Below are positions 9,720 to 18,243 of a stretch of DNA of 64,000 bases, piece by piece. Position 1 is the first letter of the stretch; the number at the start of each line of letters is the position of its first letter. A program made the position numbers and the translations under genes. The notes below the pieces were generated by a model. The model was not told the origin of the DNA, searched no databases, and was given only the letters and a program-made list of their open reading frames with translations. Source of the stretch: Microbacterium ureisolvens. Its GTDB lineage: Bacteria > Actinomycetota > Actinomycetes > Actinomycetales > Microbacteriaceae. The stretch spans positions 124,001 through 188,000 of the forward strand of contig NZ_JADIJE010000002.1 in assembly GCF_015278315.1 (NCBI RefSeq), read 5' to 3'.

Positions 9720-11003
9720 TCAGTCGCCGACCGTGTACGTGCCTTCGGCGAGGTCCCAGTTCTCGCCGTTGAAGACCTGCACCTTGATCTCGCGGAACAC
9801 GAAGGGGTAGTCCGGCGTGGTGGTCACCGTGACCGGCGCCAGGTCGAGTTCGAGCTCGTCGAACGACGTCGCAGCCTCCAGCAGCGCCGTGCGCGTGCAT
9901 CCGTCCATCTGCGTCAGCGCCGCCTCCAGCAGCTGCGCCGTCTGATAGCCGGCGGCGGCCGGGGCCGAGAGCGCGTTCACCTCGTCCGGGTGCGCCGCGG
10001 CGAACTCGGTCCAGGCGTCGAAGCCCGCATCGCCCGCCTGCGACGGGTCGGTGATGTCCTTCGTGTAGGCGATCGACACCACGCCGTCGGCCGCGCCGGG
10101 TCCGGCGGGCTTGAGGAAGAACGTGGCATCGGCGGCGGGCGCGTTGATCACCGTGGTCGCGTCCCAGCCGAGCTCGAGCTTCTTCTTCAGCGACTGCGTG
10201 GCGAACGCGCCCACCGCCCAGTTGAGGAACACGTCGGCGCCCGACGAGGCCAGCGTCGTCACCTGGCTGTCGACCGAGGCCGAGGCCACCTCGTACGACT
10301 CCGCGGCGACGAGCTCGACGCCGGTGCCCTCGAACGCCTCCTCGAAGCCGGCGCGGATGCTCTCGCCGAAGTCGTCGTTCTGGTACAGGATCGCGGCCTT
10401 CGCGTCGGGGTGGTTCTCGACGATGTACTCGCTGAGCGCCTGCACCTCGAAGCCGTACTGCGGCATGAACGCGGTCGTCCACGGCTCGGTCTCGTGGAGG
10501 CCCAGGATCGCGTCGCTGCCGGTGCCCGTGTAGAGGTTCGGCACGCCGGCCTCCTCGACGTAGGGTGCGACACTGATCGCGGCACCCGTGCCCAGCACGC
10601 CCGCGAGGGCGAACACGTCCTCCTGCTCCACGAGCGTGCGCACGTTGGCCGCGGTCTTGGCGGGGTCGTACCCGTCGTCGAGCACCGACACCGTGACCTC
10701 CCGGGTCACCCCGTCGGCGAACTCGAGTCCGCCGTCTGCGTTGATGTCGTCGAAGTACGCCCTGAGCGTCTGGCCGATCGCGCCGTACGCGGCAGCCGGC
10801 CCCGACAGCGGGATGCTGTTGCCGATCCGCACCTCGGTGTCGGTGAAGCCGGGGTCGCACTGCGCCTCTTCGGGGCCGGCGGCCTCGGGTTCGGGCTCGC
10901 GGCCGGCGCAGCCGGCCAGGACGAGGGCAGTGGCGGTGGCGCCGGCCGCGAAGAGCGGCAGCAGGCGGCGGGAGGGGCGGGTGGTGCGAAGGGTCGACAT
11001 CAT
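9720..11003 (-). CDS. Substrate-binding lipoprotein of the LIV-type ABC importer
   Basis: 427-residue periplasmic-binding-fold lipoprotein. The N-terminus has arginines, a hydrophobic stretch and the lipobox LAGC (Cys32), so it is anchored to the outer face of the membrane. The mature part opens TEVRIGNSIPLSGPAAAYG, the usual start of the Leu/Ile/Val-binding family (Peripla_BP_6). Two adjacent ATGs (11003, 11000) follow GAGGAGG; the second has the better spacing. Ligand cannot be read from sequence; the operon's acyl-CoA synthetase argues for a carboxylic acid, not an amino acid. Confidence 0.9.
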   Translation of the reverse strand: MMSTLRTTRPSRRLLPLFAAGATATALVLAGCAGREPEPEAAGPEEAQCDPGFTDTEVRIGNSIPLSGPAAAYGAIGQTLRAYFDDINADGGLEFADGVTREVTVSVLDDGYDPAKTAANVRTLVEQEDVFALAGVLGTGAAISVAPYVEEAGVPNLYTGTGSDAILGLHETEPWTTAFMPQYGFEVQALSEYIVENHPDAKAAILYQNDDFGESIRAGFEEAFEGTGVELVAAESYEVASASVDSQVTTLASSGADVFLNWAVGAFATQSLKKKLELGWDATTVINAPAADATFFLKPAGPGAADGVVSIAYTKDITDPSQAGDAGFDAWTEFAAAHPDEVNALSAPAAAGYQTAQLLEAALTQMDGCTRTALLEAATSFDELELDLAPVTVTTTPDYPFVFREIKVQVFNGENWDLAEGTYTVGD

Positions 11004-11018
11004 TCCTCCTCGAATGCG

Positions 11019-12677
11019 TCAGGTGCTGTGTGCTGCGGGAAGGGTGTCGCCGGTGGCGACGGGACGTTCCTCGACTCGCTCGAGGACGAAGTGGAAGGCG
11101 CGGCCGTGGTCGTCGGTGCCGCGTCCGGTCATGACGCCGAAGACCGCGCCGGGGCTCAGCCGCACGAAGTGGTCGATGATGGGCTGCCCGTCGTAGACCA
11201 TCGACGCGGTCACGACCCCGTCGTGCTCGATCAGCCGGAGGCTCGCGCCGCCGCGGGCGAGCCGGGAATCCGACACGAGCGTGCCGTCGTCGGCCGTGCA
11301 GACGATCGGCGCCACGTCGTCGTCGGAGCGGAAGAGCTTGCCGTACCACCGGCTCCGCTCGAGCATGCGCCCGGCGCGGTGATCGTGCGTGGCGGCCCAT
11401 CCGTGCCACAGGCCCCGCAGCTCGCCGGTCGTCACCGGTGGCAGTGAGCGCCAGAGCGCCGCCAGGTCGTCCTCGGGCAGGCCCGTGCGCAGGCGCTCGA
11501 GAAGAGGGAGAGCGGATGCCGCGGCCCCGGGCGCGGCAGGTTCAGCCGCCGGTGCAGCGCCCGGTGCAACCGCCGGCGTGGCGCTCGCGGTGGCCGCGGG
11601 CGCGGCATCCGTCTCGTCCATCACCAGGACCGGCTTGACCACTCGGCCCGCCCGCGCGTCGGCGATGGCGGTCGCGGCGTCGGCGAACGCGTACGGCGCG
11701 ACGAGCCGTTCGACGGGAAGCCGTCCCGCCCGCCAGAGCGCGGCGAGCAGGGGAACGTCACGGGCGACGTCGGAGTCGCCTTCGATCACGCCGGTCAGCG
11801 TGCGTCCCCACAGCACGCGGGTCTGCGAGACCCTGACGGGGTTGGCGCCCGGCTTGAGGGCCACGGTGGCGGCGACGCCGCGAGGGGCGAGGGCCGCGAT
11901 GGCGGTGTCGAGCGACTGCTGCGAGCCGACGGTGTCGACGACCTGTGTGAACACGGGCGACACCGTGAGCTCGTCGGGCGCGTGCGCCTCGGTCGCGCCC
12001 AGCTCGAGGGCGAGCGCCCGTCGGGCGGCGACGGGGTCGCTGACGACGATGCGGCCGACGCCGCGGTGCGCGGCGGCCATGACGGCGGCGAGCCCGGTCG
12101 TCCCGGCGCCGAGCACGAGGAGCGCATCGCCCGGCACCGGGCGCAGCACGTTCAGCACCGTGCCGGCGCCGGTCAGGATGCCGCATCCGAGCGTCGCGGC
12201 CACCTCCCAGGGCACGTCGGGTCCGATGGACGCCACGGCGGACTCGTGCACCACCACGTGTGTCGCCCACGACGACTGAGCCATCCAGCCCGTGGTCACG
12301 CGCTCGCCGTCGGCGGTGGCGGCGTCGGACCGCTGGGCGTAGTTCAGCTCGGCGAACCGCTCGCAGTACGCCGGGTGGCCGTCTTGGCAGGCGGGGCAGG
12401 CGCCGCACGAGCCGAAGCCCAGCACCACGCGGTCGCCGGGCCTCGTGCGCGTGACGCCCGCGCCGACGGCCTCCACGATGCCGGCACCCTCGTGGCCGAA
12501 GACCGCGGGGTAGCGGTCACCGGCGCCCCCGTCGATGCCGAACAGGTCGGTGGCGCACACGCCCGACGCCATCACCCGGACGACGAGCTCGTGCTCGCCA
12601 GGCGCCCGGAGGGCGACGTCGGTGAGCGCGACGGATCCGCCGCGCTCTCGGACGAGCGCGGCCACAGCGGCTGTCAT
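11019..12677 (-). CDS. Zn-dependent alcohol dehydrogenase fused to GXWXG-DUF4334 domain
   Basis: 552 residues, much longer than an ordinary MDR dehydrogenase (about 350-370). Residues 1-365 are a medium-chain zinc dehydrogenase: catalytic zinc ligands in CATDLFG and GHEGAG, structural zinc cysteines in CGACPACQDGHPAYC, Rossmann loop LVLGAGTTGLAAV. An Ala/Pro linker of roughly 35 residues follows, then GLWHGWAATHDH (GXWXG motif) with RSRWYGKLFRSDDDV, and a DUF4334 segment SMVYDGQPIIDHFVRLS...VFGVMTG. The second half has no settled function. The gene begins three bases after the acyl-CoA synthetase stop. It probably oxidises or reduces an alcohol/aldehyde of the imported acid's pathway. Confidence 0.85.
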   Translation of the reverse strand: MTAAVAALVRERGGSVALTDVALRAPGEHELVVRVMASGVCATDLFGIDGGAGDRYPAVFGHEGAGIVEAVGAGVTRTRPGDRVVLGFGSCGACPACQDGHPAYCERFAELNYAQRSDAATADGERVTTGWMAQSSWATHVVVHESAVASIGPDVPWEVAATLGCGILTGAGTVLNVLRPVPGDALLVLGAGTTGLAAVMAAAHRGVGRIVVSDPVAARRALALELGATEAHAPDELTVSPVFTQVVDTVGSQQSLDTAIAALAPRGVAATVALKPGANPVRVSQTRVLWGRTLTGVIEGDSDVARDVPLLAALWRAGRLPVERLVAPYAFADAATAIADARAGRVVKPVLVMDETDAAPAATASATPAVAPGAAPAAEPAAPGAAASALPLLERLRTGLPEDDLAALWRSLPPVTTGELRGLWHGWAATHDHRAGRMLERSRWYGKLFRSDDDVAPIVCTADDGTLVSDSRLARGGASLRLIEHDGVVTASMVYDGQPIIDHFVRLSPGAVFGVMTGRGTDDHGRAFHFVLERVEERPVATGDTLPAAHST

Positions 12678-12680
12678 GGG

Positions 12681-14267
12681 CTACGCCGGCGTCAGTTCGC
12701 GGTCGGCCGCGCGCAGCGCGACCTTGTTGACCTTGCCCGCCGCGTTGCGGGGGAGTGCCGGCACCACGACGAGGGCCTTCGGCTGCTTGAAGCGGGCGAG
12801 CTTGTCGGAGAGCCAGCCGTGCAGCTCCTCGATGGTGAGCTCCTCACCGGGCGCGAGTGCGACGGCCGCGACAGGCACCTCGCCCCAGCGCTCGTCGGCG
12901 CGGCCGTAGATCGCGGCCTCGATGATCTTCGGGTGGGCGAAGAGCACGTTCTCGACCTCGGCGCAGTAGATGTTCTCACCGCCGGAGATGATCATGTCCT
13001 TCTTGCGGTCGACGACCCACACGAAGCCCTCCTCGTCCTGGCGGACCAGGTCGCCGGAGTGGAACCAGCCGCCCTCGAACGCCTCGGCGGTCTCGGCGGG
13101 CTTGCGCCAGTAGCCCTTCATGAGGGTCGGTCCGCGGTACACGATCTCGCCGACCTCGCCGGGTGCGACATCCTTCATCTCGTCGTCCACCACGCGGTAC
13201 TGGATGGTGGGGATCGGCTTGCCGACCGAGCCGAGCTTGCGCAGCGAGTCCTCGCCGCGCAGCACGCAGGTGATGGGCGAGAGCTCGGTCTGACCGAACA
13301 CGGCGACATTCGTCGCGTGCGGGAAGGTGTCGGCCATGGCGTGCAGCAGCGTGTCGGACGCGGGTGCGGCACCCCAGCTGATGATGCGCAGGTGCAGGTC
13401 GCGCTCGGGGATCGAGGGATCGGCGCAGATCACCTGCCACTGCTGCGGCACGTTGAAGACGATGGTCGCCTTCTCGCGCTCCCAGGCGTCGAGGAGCTCG
13501 GTGGCGTTGAAGGCGCCGAGGGGGTGGATGACCGTCGGGATGCCGATGATGAAGTCGGCGGCGATCGACCCGAGCCCTGCGATGTGGAACAGCGGCGCCG
13601 TCATGAACGAGATGTCGCTCTCGTCGACGACGTTGTTCGCGCGGATGCACGTGATCGACTGCGCGTAGAGGTTGATGTGGTCGAGCATCGCGCCCTTCGG
13701 GCGGCCGGTCGTGCCCGACGTGTACATGATGAGCGCGGTGGTGTCCTCGGGCACGTCGGGCGCCTCGAATCCCGCCGGGTCCTCGGCGATGAGGTCGGTC
13801 CACGCCTCGTGCCCGTCGGTGAGCGCCGCGGTGTCGCCGATCACGATGACCCGCTTCACGCGGTCGGTGAGCTGGGCCACGGCTGCCACGAGCGGTGCCA
13901 GCGGCGCCTCCACGATGAGCACCTCCGCGTCGGCGTCGTCGACGATGTAGGCGATCTCGGGCGGAGTGAGCCGCACGTTGATCGGCACGGCGATCGCGCC
14001 GATCCGGTTGATGCCGAAGACCGAGATCACGACCTCGGGACGGTTCAGGGTCAGCAGGAGCACCCGGTCGCCGGCGGCGACGCCCCGGCGGGCCAGCGCG
14101 GCCGCGAAGGCGTCCATTCCGTCGCGGGTCTGCGTCCAGGTCGTGGTGGCTCCGAGGAAGCGGAAGGCCGCGGCATCCGGCTTCATCACCGCGTGCGTGG
14201 CGACCTGGTTCATCCAGTGGTTGCGGCGCGCAGCGGCGGGGATGGCGGTGGGGGCGGAGTCGGTCAT
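12681..14267 (-). CDS. Acyl-CoA synthetase (AMP-forming, class I adenylating enzyme)
   Basis: 528-residue CoA ligase activating a carboxylic acid through an acyl-adenylate. Core motifs: P-loop YTSGTTGRPKGAM (about 170-182), A5-like FGQTELSPITC, hinge/ATP motif WFHSGDLVRQDEEGFVWVVDRKKDMIISGGENIY, and the C-terminal catalytic lysine in PRNAAGKVNKVALR. Closest in style to medium/long-chain and aryl acid ligases of actinobacteria; substrate cannot be told. ATG at 14267 follows GAGAGG; it is the first gene of the importer operon and divergent from a double-TetR regulator whose promoter region it shares. Confidence 0.92.
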   Translation of the reverse strand: MTDSAPTAIPAAARRNHWMNQVATHAVMKPDAAAFRFLGATTTWTQTRDGMDAFAAALARRGVAAGDRVLLLTLNRPEVVISVFGINRIGAIAVPINVRLTPPEIAYIVDDADAEVLIVEAPLAPLVAAVAQLTDRVKRVIVIGDTAALTDGHEAWTDLIAEDPAGFEAPDVPEDTTALIMYTSGTTGRPKGAMLDHINLYAQSITCIRANNVVDESDISFMTAPLFHIAGLGSIAADFIIGIPTVIHPLGAFNATELLDAWEREKATIVFNVPQQWQVICADPSIPERDLHLRIISWGAAPASDTLLHAMADTFPHATNVAVFGQTELSPITCVLRGEDSLRKLGSVGKPIPTIQYRVVDDEMKDVAPGEVGEIVYRGPTLMKGYWRKPAETAEAFEGGWFHSGDLVRQDEEGFVWVVDRKKDMIISGGENIYCAEVENVLFAHPKIIEAAIYGRADERWGEVPVAAVALAPGEELTIEELHGWLSDKLARFKQPKALVVVPALPRNAAGKVNKVALRAADRELTPA

Positions 14268-14463
14268 CGGGTTGCCTCTCGTCAACGTCTTCGTCGCGAT
14301 GCCGCATCGCTGCGGCACCGGTGGCTGGTGTCGAGTATGGCAGGAGAATCGGCGGATGTCACGATTTTTGTTAACGGAAATTCACATCGATGCCGACCGT
14401 CCAAGTGAACCGGACATCGCGCCTGCGGCCGCGCGCAGGGTCCACGCGGGTAGGCTGTCGCGC

Positions 14464-15696
14464 ATGCCCGTCGCCGTGCCTTCTCCCGCCGCCGCCCGCA
14501 CGAGGCCGCGCGACCGCAAGCGGCGCATCGAAGAGGCCGCCGCCCTCGCCTTCGCCCAGCACGGCTACCACGCGGTCGGCATGCAGGACATCGCCGCCGC
14601 GGTCGGCATCTCGGCGCCCGCGCTGTACCGGCACTTCCCGAACAAGTACGCGCTGTTCGTGCAGACGGCGTTCACGATGGCGCACCGTCTCATCGAAGAC
14701 ACCGACGCGGTGGCCGCGCTGCCGCTGGATTCCGCCGAAGAGGCCAAGGTGGCCCTCGACGCGCTCGTCGACGCGGTGATCGCCACCACCGTCGAGATGC
14801 GCGCGACCGGCGGGATCTACCGCTGGGAGGGCCGCTACCTCGAATCCGACGACCGCGAGCTGCTCACGGCCGAGTTCCGCACCCTGCGCGGGCGCTTCGA
14901 GAGCGCCCACGTGGTCTACCGTCCCGACGTCGACGAGATCGACCGCCGGCTCCTGGTGCTCGGCGCGCTGAGCGTCGTGGCGAGCATCACGGCGCACCGG
15001 ACGGTCGTCGGCGCGAAGGCCCTGCGCACGCTGCTGGCAGACGCCGCCTGGCGCGCCCTCGACGGCACGCTGCCGGCCGCCGGCGACGCGACGGAGACGG
15101 ATGCCGCACCCGCCGCCCGCGCGGACGACGAGCCCGCGTCCGAGCGAGGCAGGCGGGCGAGGCTCATCGACGCCGCGATCCGGCAGTTCGCCGCCCGCGG
15201 CTACAACGAGGTCACCATCGAGGACATCGCGGTCGAGGTGGACCTCACCCCGTCCGGCGTCTACCGCCACTTCGACGGCAAGTCGGCCCTGCTGCTGGCC
15301 GCCTGCGACCGGGCGGCGGTCGAGCTCGAGCGCGCGGCCCTGTACGCCCGCGAGTCCGCCTCGTCGCCCGAGGACGCGCTGCGGCGCCTCAGCCGCGCGT
15401 ACGTCGACCACACGTTCTCGCACCTCGCGCTGATGCGCATCTACTTCTCGGAGATCGGGAACCTCGCGCCCGAGGAGCAGCGCCGGCTGCGCGCCGTCCA
15501 GCGCGCGCACATCGCGGACTGGACCGCGCTGCTGCAGGCCGTGCGGCCCGAGCTCAGCGGGCGCGAGGCCGCGGTGCTGGTGCACGCGGGGCTCGGCGTC
15601 GTGGCCGATCAGACGCCGCTGCTGCCGGTGCGCGACACCGCGGCGGCCGAGCGCCTGGCGCGGCTCGTCGAGATCGTGCTCGGCGTCGCGGCCTGA
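14464..15696 (+). CDS. Tandem (double) TetR family transcriptional regulator
   Basis: 410 residues made of two complete TetR units in one chain. Unit 1 helix-turn-helix: residues about 20-66, with MQDIAAAVGISAPALYRHFPNK. Unit 2: about 235-285, with IEDIAVEVDLTPSGVYRHFDGK. Each HTH is followed by its own roughly 140-residue helical ligand domain, and an acidic/alanine linker joins them. A monomer could bind an operator that normally needs a TetR dimer, or the two HTHs may read different sites. Start ATG is 7 bases after TAGGCT, so leaderless. It faces the acyl-CoA synthetase/importer operon and very likely controls it. Confidence 0.88.
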   Translation: MPVAVPSPAAARTRPRDRKRRIEEAAALAFAQHGYHAVGMQDIAAAVGISAPALYRHFPNKYALFVQTAFTMAHRLIEDTDAVAALPLDSAEEAKVALDALVDAVIATTVEMRATGGIYRWEGRYLESDDRELLTAEFRTLRGRFESAHVVYRPDVDEIDRRLLVLGALSVVASITAHRTVVGAKALRTLLADAAWRALDGTLPAAGDATETDAAPAARADDEPASERGRRARLIDAAIRQFAARGYNEVTIEDIAVEVDLTPSGVYRHFDGKSALLLAACDRAAVELERAALYARESASSPEDALRRLSRAYVDHTFSHLALMRIYFSEIGNLAPEEQRRLRAVQRAHIADWTALLQAVRPELSGREAAVLVHAGLGVVADQTPLLPVRDTAAAERLARLVEIVLGVAA

Positions 15697-15766
15697 CCCT
15701 CGCGTCGCTCGCGCTCGCGCTCGCGCTCGGGCCGGGCCGTGTGGAGCCCCGTTCTTCGGCGAGAGA

Positions 15767-15819
15767 ACAACTGGTCGCCGAGATGAGGGTTGGTTCCCTA
15801 CCTCTCGGCGACCAGTTGT
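15767..15819. terminator. Perfect 17-bp inverted repeat between convergent genes
   Basis: Arm 15767-15783 (ACAACTGGTCGCCGAGA) and its exact complement at 15803-15819 enclose a 19-base loop that itself contains AGGG/CCCT. It lies between the ends of the double-TetR gene and the aldehyde dehydrogenase gene, so it can act as a two-way terminator, although there is no T-run. The perfect arms also fit a dispersed palindromic repeat. Upstream, 15703-15728 is a short run of CGCTCG hexamers. Confidence 0.6.
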
Positions 15820-15868
15820 ACCCTCGCGGGGTTGCCGGGGCCGGCGCACCCGGCGTCCCCGGGCCGGG

Positions 15869-17362
15869 CTACTTGGCCTTGCCGTGGAGCATCGGGATCA
15901 TGCGCTCCACGAGGTGCATGTCGCGCGGCGACCGCTCGAGGGTCAGCAGGTTGAGCGCGGCCTTGCGCGTCTGGCGCGCGATCGACTTCGGCGCGCTGAA
16001 CTCGCGGAGGCCGTCGGCGCCGTGGATGCGGCCGAAGCCCGATCCCTTGACGCCGCCGAACGGCAGCGCGCCGATCGCGGCGAAGCCGAGCACGGAGTTG
16101 ATCGTCACGACGCCGGCGCGCAGCTGCGCGGCCACGCGCTCGCCCTTCTTCGCGTCCTTTGTGAAGACGGCCGCGCCGAGGCCGTAGTCGGTGGCGTTGG
16201 CCCTGGTGATCGCCTCGTCGAGGTCGGCGACGGCGTTGATGACCACGGTCGGGCCGAAGGTCTCGCGCTGGACCGCGTCGGCCTCCTCCGGCACGTCTAC
16301 CAGCACGATGGGTGACACCGTCCGGTCGGCGATCGACTCGGGACCGCCGAAGACCGCCTTGCCGCCGCGGGCGAGGGCGTCGTCGACGTGCGCCGCGACG
16401 ACGTCGGTCTGGGCCGCGAGCGTCATCGGACCGTAGGTGGGTGCGTCACCCGTGACGACGATGCGCTTGGCGCGCTCCACGACCTTGTCGACGAGCGCAT
16501 CGCGCGCGCGCTGCTCGACGTACACGCGCTCGACGCCGACGCACGTCTGGCCGGCGTTGCCGAGAGCGCCGAAGGCGATGAAATCGGCCGCGGCGTCGAG
16601 GTCGGCATCCGCCGCGACGATGAGCGCGTCCTTGCCGCCGCACTCCGCCACCAGGGGCGTCAGACTCTCGGCGCAGGCTGCCATGACCTTCTTCGCGCTC
16701 GCCGTCGAGCCGGTGAAGGCGACCTTGTCGACGCCGGCGCGCACGAGGTCGGCGCCGGTGCCTCGGTCGCCCGTGATCACCTGGAGCACGGGGCGGTCGC
16801 ACGCTTCACGCCACTTCTCTGCGACCCAGACAGCGGTGCCCGGCGTGAGCTCGCTGGGCTTGAAGACGATGGCGTTGCCGGCGGCGAGAGCGTACGAGAT
16901 CGAGCCCATCGGCGTGTAGAACGGATAGTTCCACGGCCCGATGACGCCGACCACGCCGTACGGCACGTAGCCGAGCGTGGCGTGCTGGTTGTAGTTGACG
17001 AGCCCGGCCTTGACCTTGCGCCGCTTGAGCACGTGCTCGGCATTCTTCGCGGCCCAGTCCAGGTGCCCCAGCGTGAGCATCACCTCGAGCAGCGCGTCGC
17101 CTTCCGGCTTGCCCGTCTCGCGGGCGATCGTCGCGGCGAGTGCCTTCGCGTCGCGCGCGATAGCGGCCTTGAAGGCCGTCAACACGCGCCGCCGGCCGGC
17201 GAAGCCGAGCGCTGCCCACCACGTGGCCGCCTCGCGGGCAGCCTCGACGGTGCGCCGCACGTCGTCGGCCGAGGCGACCGGATAGGAGGCGATCGTCGTG
17301 CCGTCCCGTGGGTCGGTCGTGGTGAGGACGGACGTGCTGCTGTCGTCTTGGAGCAGGGTCAT
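15869..17362 (-). CDS. NAD(P)-dependent aldehyde dehydrogenase
   Basis: 497-residue aldehyde dehydrogenase oxidising an aldehyde to the acid. Motifs: GVIGPWNYPFYTP with catalytic Asn, FTGSTASAKKVM at the cofactor site, catalytic Glu in AECGGKDALIV and nucleophile Cys in NAGQTCVGVERVYV. The C-terminus (LPFGGVKGSGFGR) is complete. ECGGKD rather than ELGGK and PWNYPF place it with succinate-semialdehyde/benzaldehyde-type enzymes of actinobacteria. It is divergently transcribed from a TetR regulator. The true aldehyde is unknown; the alcohol dehydrogenase in the nearby importer operon could supply it. Confidence 0.9.
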   Translation of the reverse strand: MTLLQDDSSTSVLTTTDPRDGTTIASYPVASADDVRRTVEAAREAATWWAALGFAGRRRVLTAFKAAIARDAKALAATIARETGKPEGDALLEVMLTLGHLDWAAKNAEHVLKRRKVKAGLVNYNQHATLGYVPYGVVGVIGPWNYPFYTPMGSISYALAAGNAIVFKPSELTPGTAVWVAEKWREACDRPVLQVITGDRGTGADLVRAGVDKVAFTGSTASAKKVMAACAESLTPLVAECGGKDALIVAADADLDAAADFIAFGALGNAGQTCVGVERVYVEQRARDALVDKVVERAKRIVVTGDAPTYGPMTLAAQTDVVAAHVDDALARGGKAVFGGPESIADRTVSPIVLVDVPEEADAVQRETFGPTVVINAVADLDEAITRANATDYGLGAAVFTKDAKKGERVAAQLRAGVVTINSVLGFAAIGALPFGGVKGSGFGRIHGADGLREFSAPKSIARQTRKAALNLLTLERSPRDMHLVERMIPMLHGKAK

Positions 17363-17415
17363 GGCGGGCCTTTTCCATCTCGTCGCCGAGATCTCGTCGT
17401 TGAGGGCGGGCGGAA

Positions 17416-17431
17416 GTGAATGGTGATTCAC
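17416..17431. promoter_or_regulatory. Inverted-repeat operator between aldehyde dehydrogenase and TetR genes
   Basis: GTGAAT-GGTG-ATTCAC, six-base perfect arms with a four-base spacer, centred in the 156-base divergent gap. TetR regulators commonly bind such short palindromes next to their own gene, so this is the best operator candidate for repression of both the dehydrogenase and the regulator. A second, bulged dyad (TTTCGAATCC at 17473 with GGATCGAAA at 17499) overlaps the TetR promoter region. Confidence 0.6.
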
Positions 17432-17518
17432 GGTAACGCGGTGGGGATGCCGTGACAAGAGATCGACGGCATATTTTCGAATCCCAGTTAGAATGTGGAG
17501 GATCGAAAGGGGCCACCG

Positions 17519-18130
17519 GTGTCGCAGAGCGGCGAGGACGGCGCGACGCTGAAGTCGCAGCGCACACGGCAGCGGATCCTCGATGCCGCCGCGCAGGTGC
17601 TCAGCCGCAAGGGTTACGCCGGCACCCGGCTGACCGACGTCGCCGACGTCGCCGGCGTGCAGGCGCCGGCGATCTACTACTACTTCGGGTCGCGCGACGA
17701 CCTCGTCGAAGAGGTCATGTGGGCGGGTGCGCACCGCGTGCGCGTGCACGTCGATGAGGTGATCGCCGCGATGCCCGCCGACGCGTCGCCGCTCGACCGC
17801 ATCCTCGCGGCGGTCGATGCGCACCTGCGGTACGAGCTGCAGATCTCGGACTACACGACCGCCTCCGTCCGCAACGCCGGACAGGTGCCGGAGCACCTGC
17901 GCGTGCGCCCCGCAGCCGAAGAGGCGGCGTACAGCCGCATCTGGCGCGACCTCTTCCACGCGGCGCAGGACGCCGGTCAGCTGCGCGCCGACCTCGACAT
18001 CAACATCTTCCGGCTGCTGCTGCTGGGCTCGATGAACTGGGCGGTGGAGTGGTGGAATCCCCGCACCCGCAGCCTCGACGAGCTCGTCCGCCAGACCCAG
18101 GACCTCGTCCGCCACGGCGCCGGCGCCTGA
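17519..18130 (+). CDS. TetR family transcriptional regulator
   Basis: 203 residues, usual TetR size. HTH at residues about 14-60: RILDAAAQVLSRKGYAGTRLTDVADVAGVQAPAIYYYFGSRDDLV. The rest is a single helical ligand domain with an aromatic C-terminal part (GSMNWAVEWWNP) typical of the KstR2/FadR-like actinobacterial group that senses acyl-CoAs. Start chosen at the GTG at 17519, six bases after AAAGGGG; an in-frame ATG at 17495 is contiguous with a TAGAAT -10-like box and has no ribosome binding site. It likely represses the divergent aldehyde dehydrogenase. Confidence 0.85.
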   Translation: MSQSGEDGATLKSQRTRQRILDAAAQVLSRKGYAGTRLTDVADVAGVQAPAIYYYFGSRDDLVEEVMWAGAHRVRVHVDEVIAAMPADASPLDRILAAVDAHLRYELQISDYTTASVRNAGQVPEHLRVRPAAEEAAYSRIWRDLFHAAQDAGQLRADLDINIFRLLLLGSMNWAVEWWNPRTRSLDELVRQTQDLVRHGAGA

Positions 18131-18177
18131 GCCGCGTTCTCGGCATCCACTCGCCCGCCGATGTCAGCCCGCCGGAA

Positions 18178-18239
18178 TCGGAGATCCAGCGAGAATCGGC
18201 CGGTTCAGAGACAAGTCTCCGATCTTCGCCGGATGTCCG
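18178..18239. repeat. Degenerate copy of the GGAGATC/TCTCGCC palindromic repeat
   Basis: Begins TCGGAGATCCAGCGAGAATCG, the same left half as the two exact 73-bp repeats at 19175 and 19354, then diverges, with a different right half containing TCTCCGATCTTCGCCGG. It sits just past the end of the TetR gene and before the DUF559 pseudogene, so the broken gene is bracketed by members of this family. Confidence 0.5.
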
Positions 18240-18243
18240 TTTC

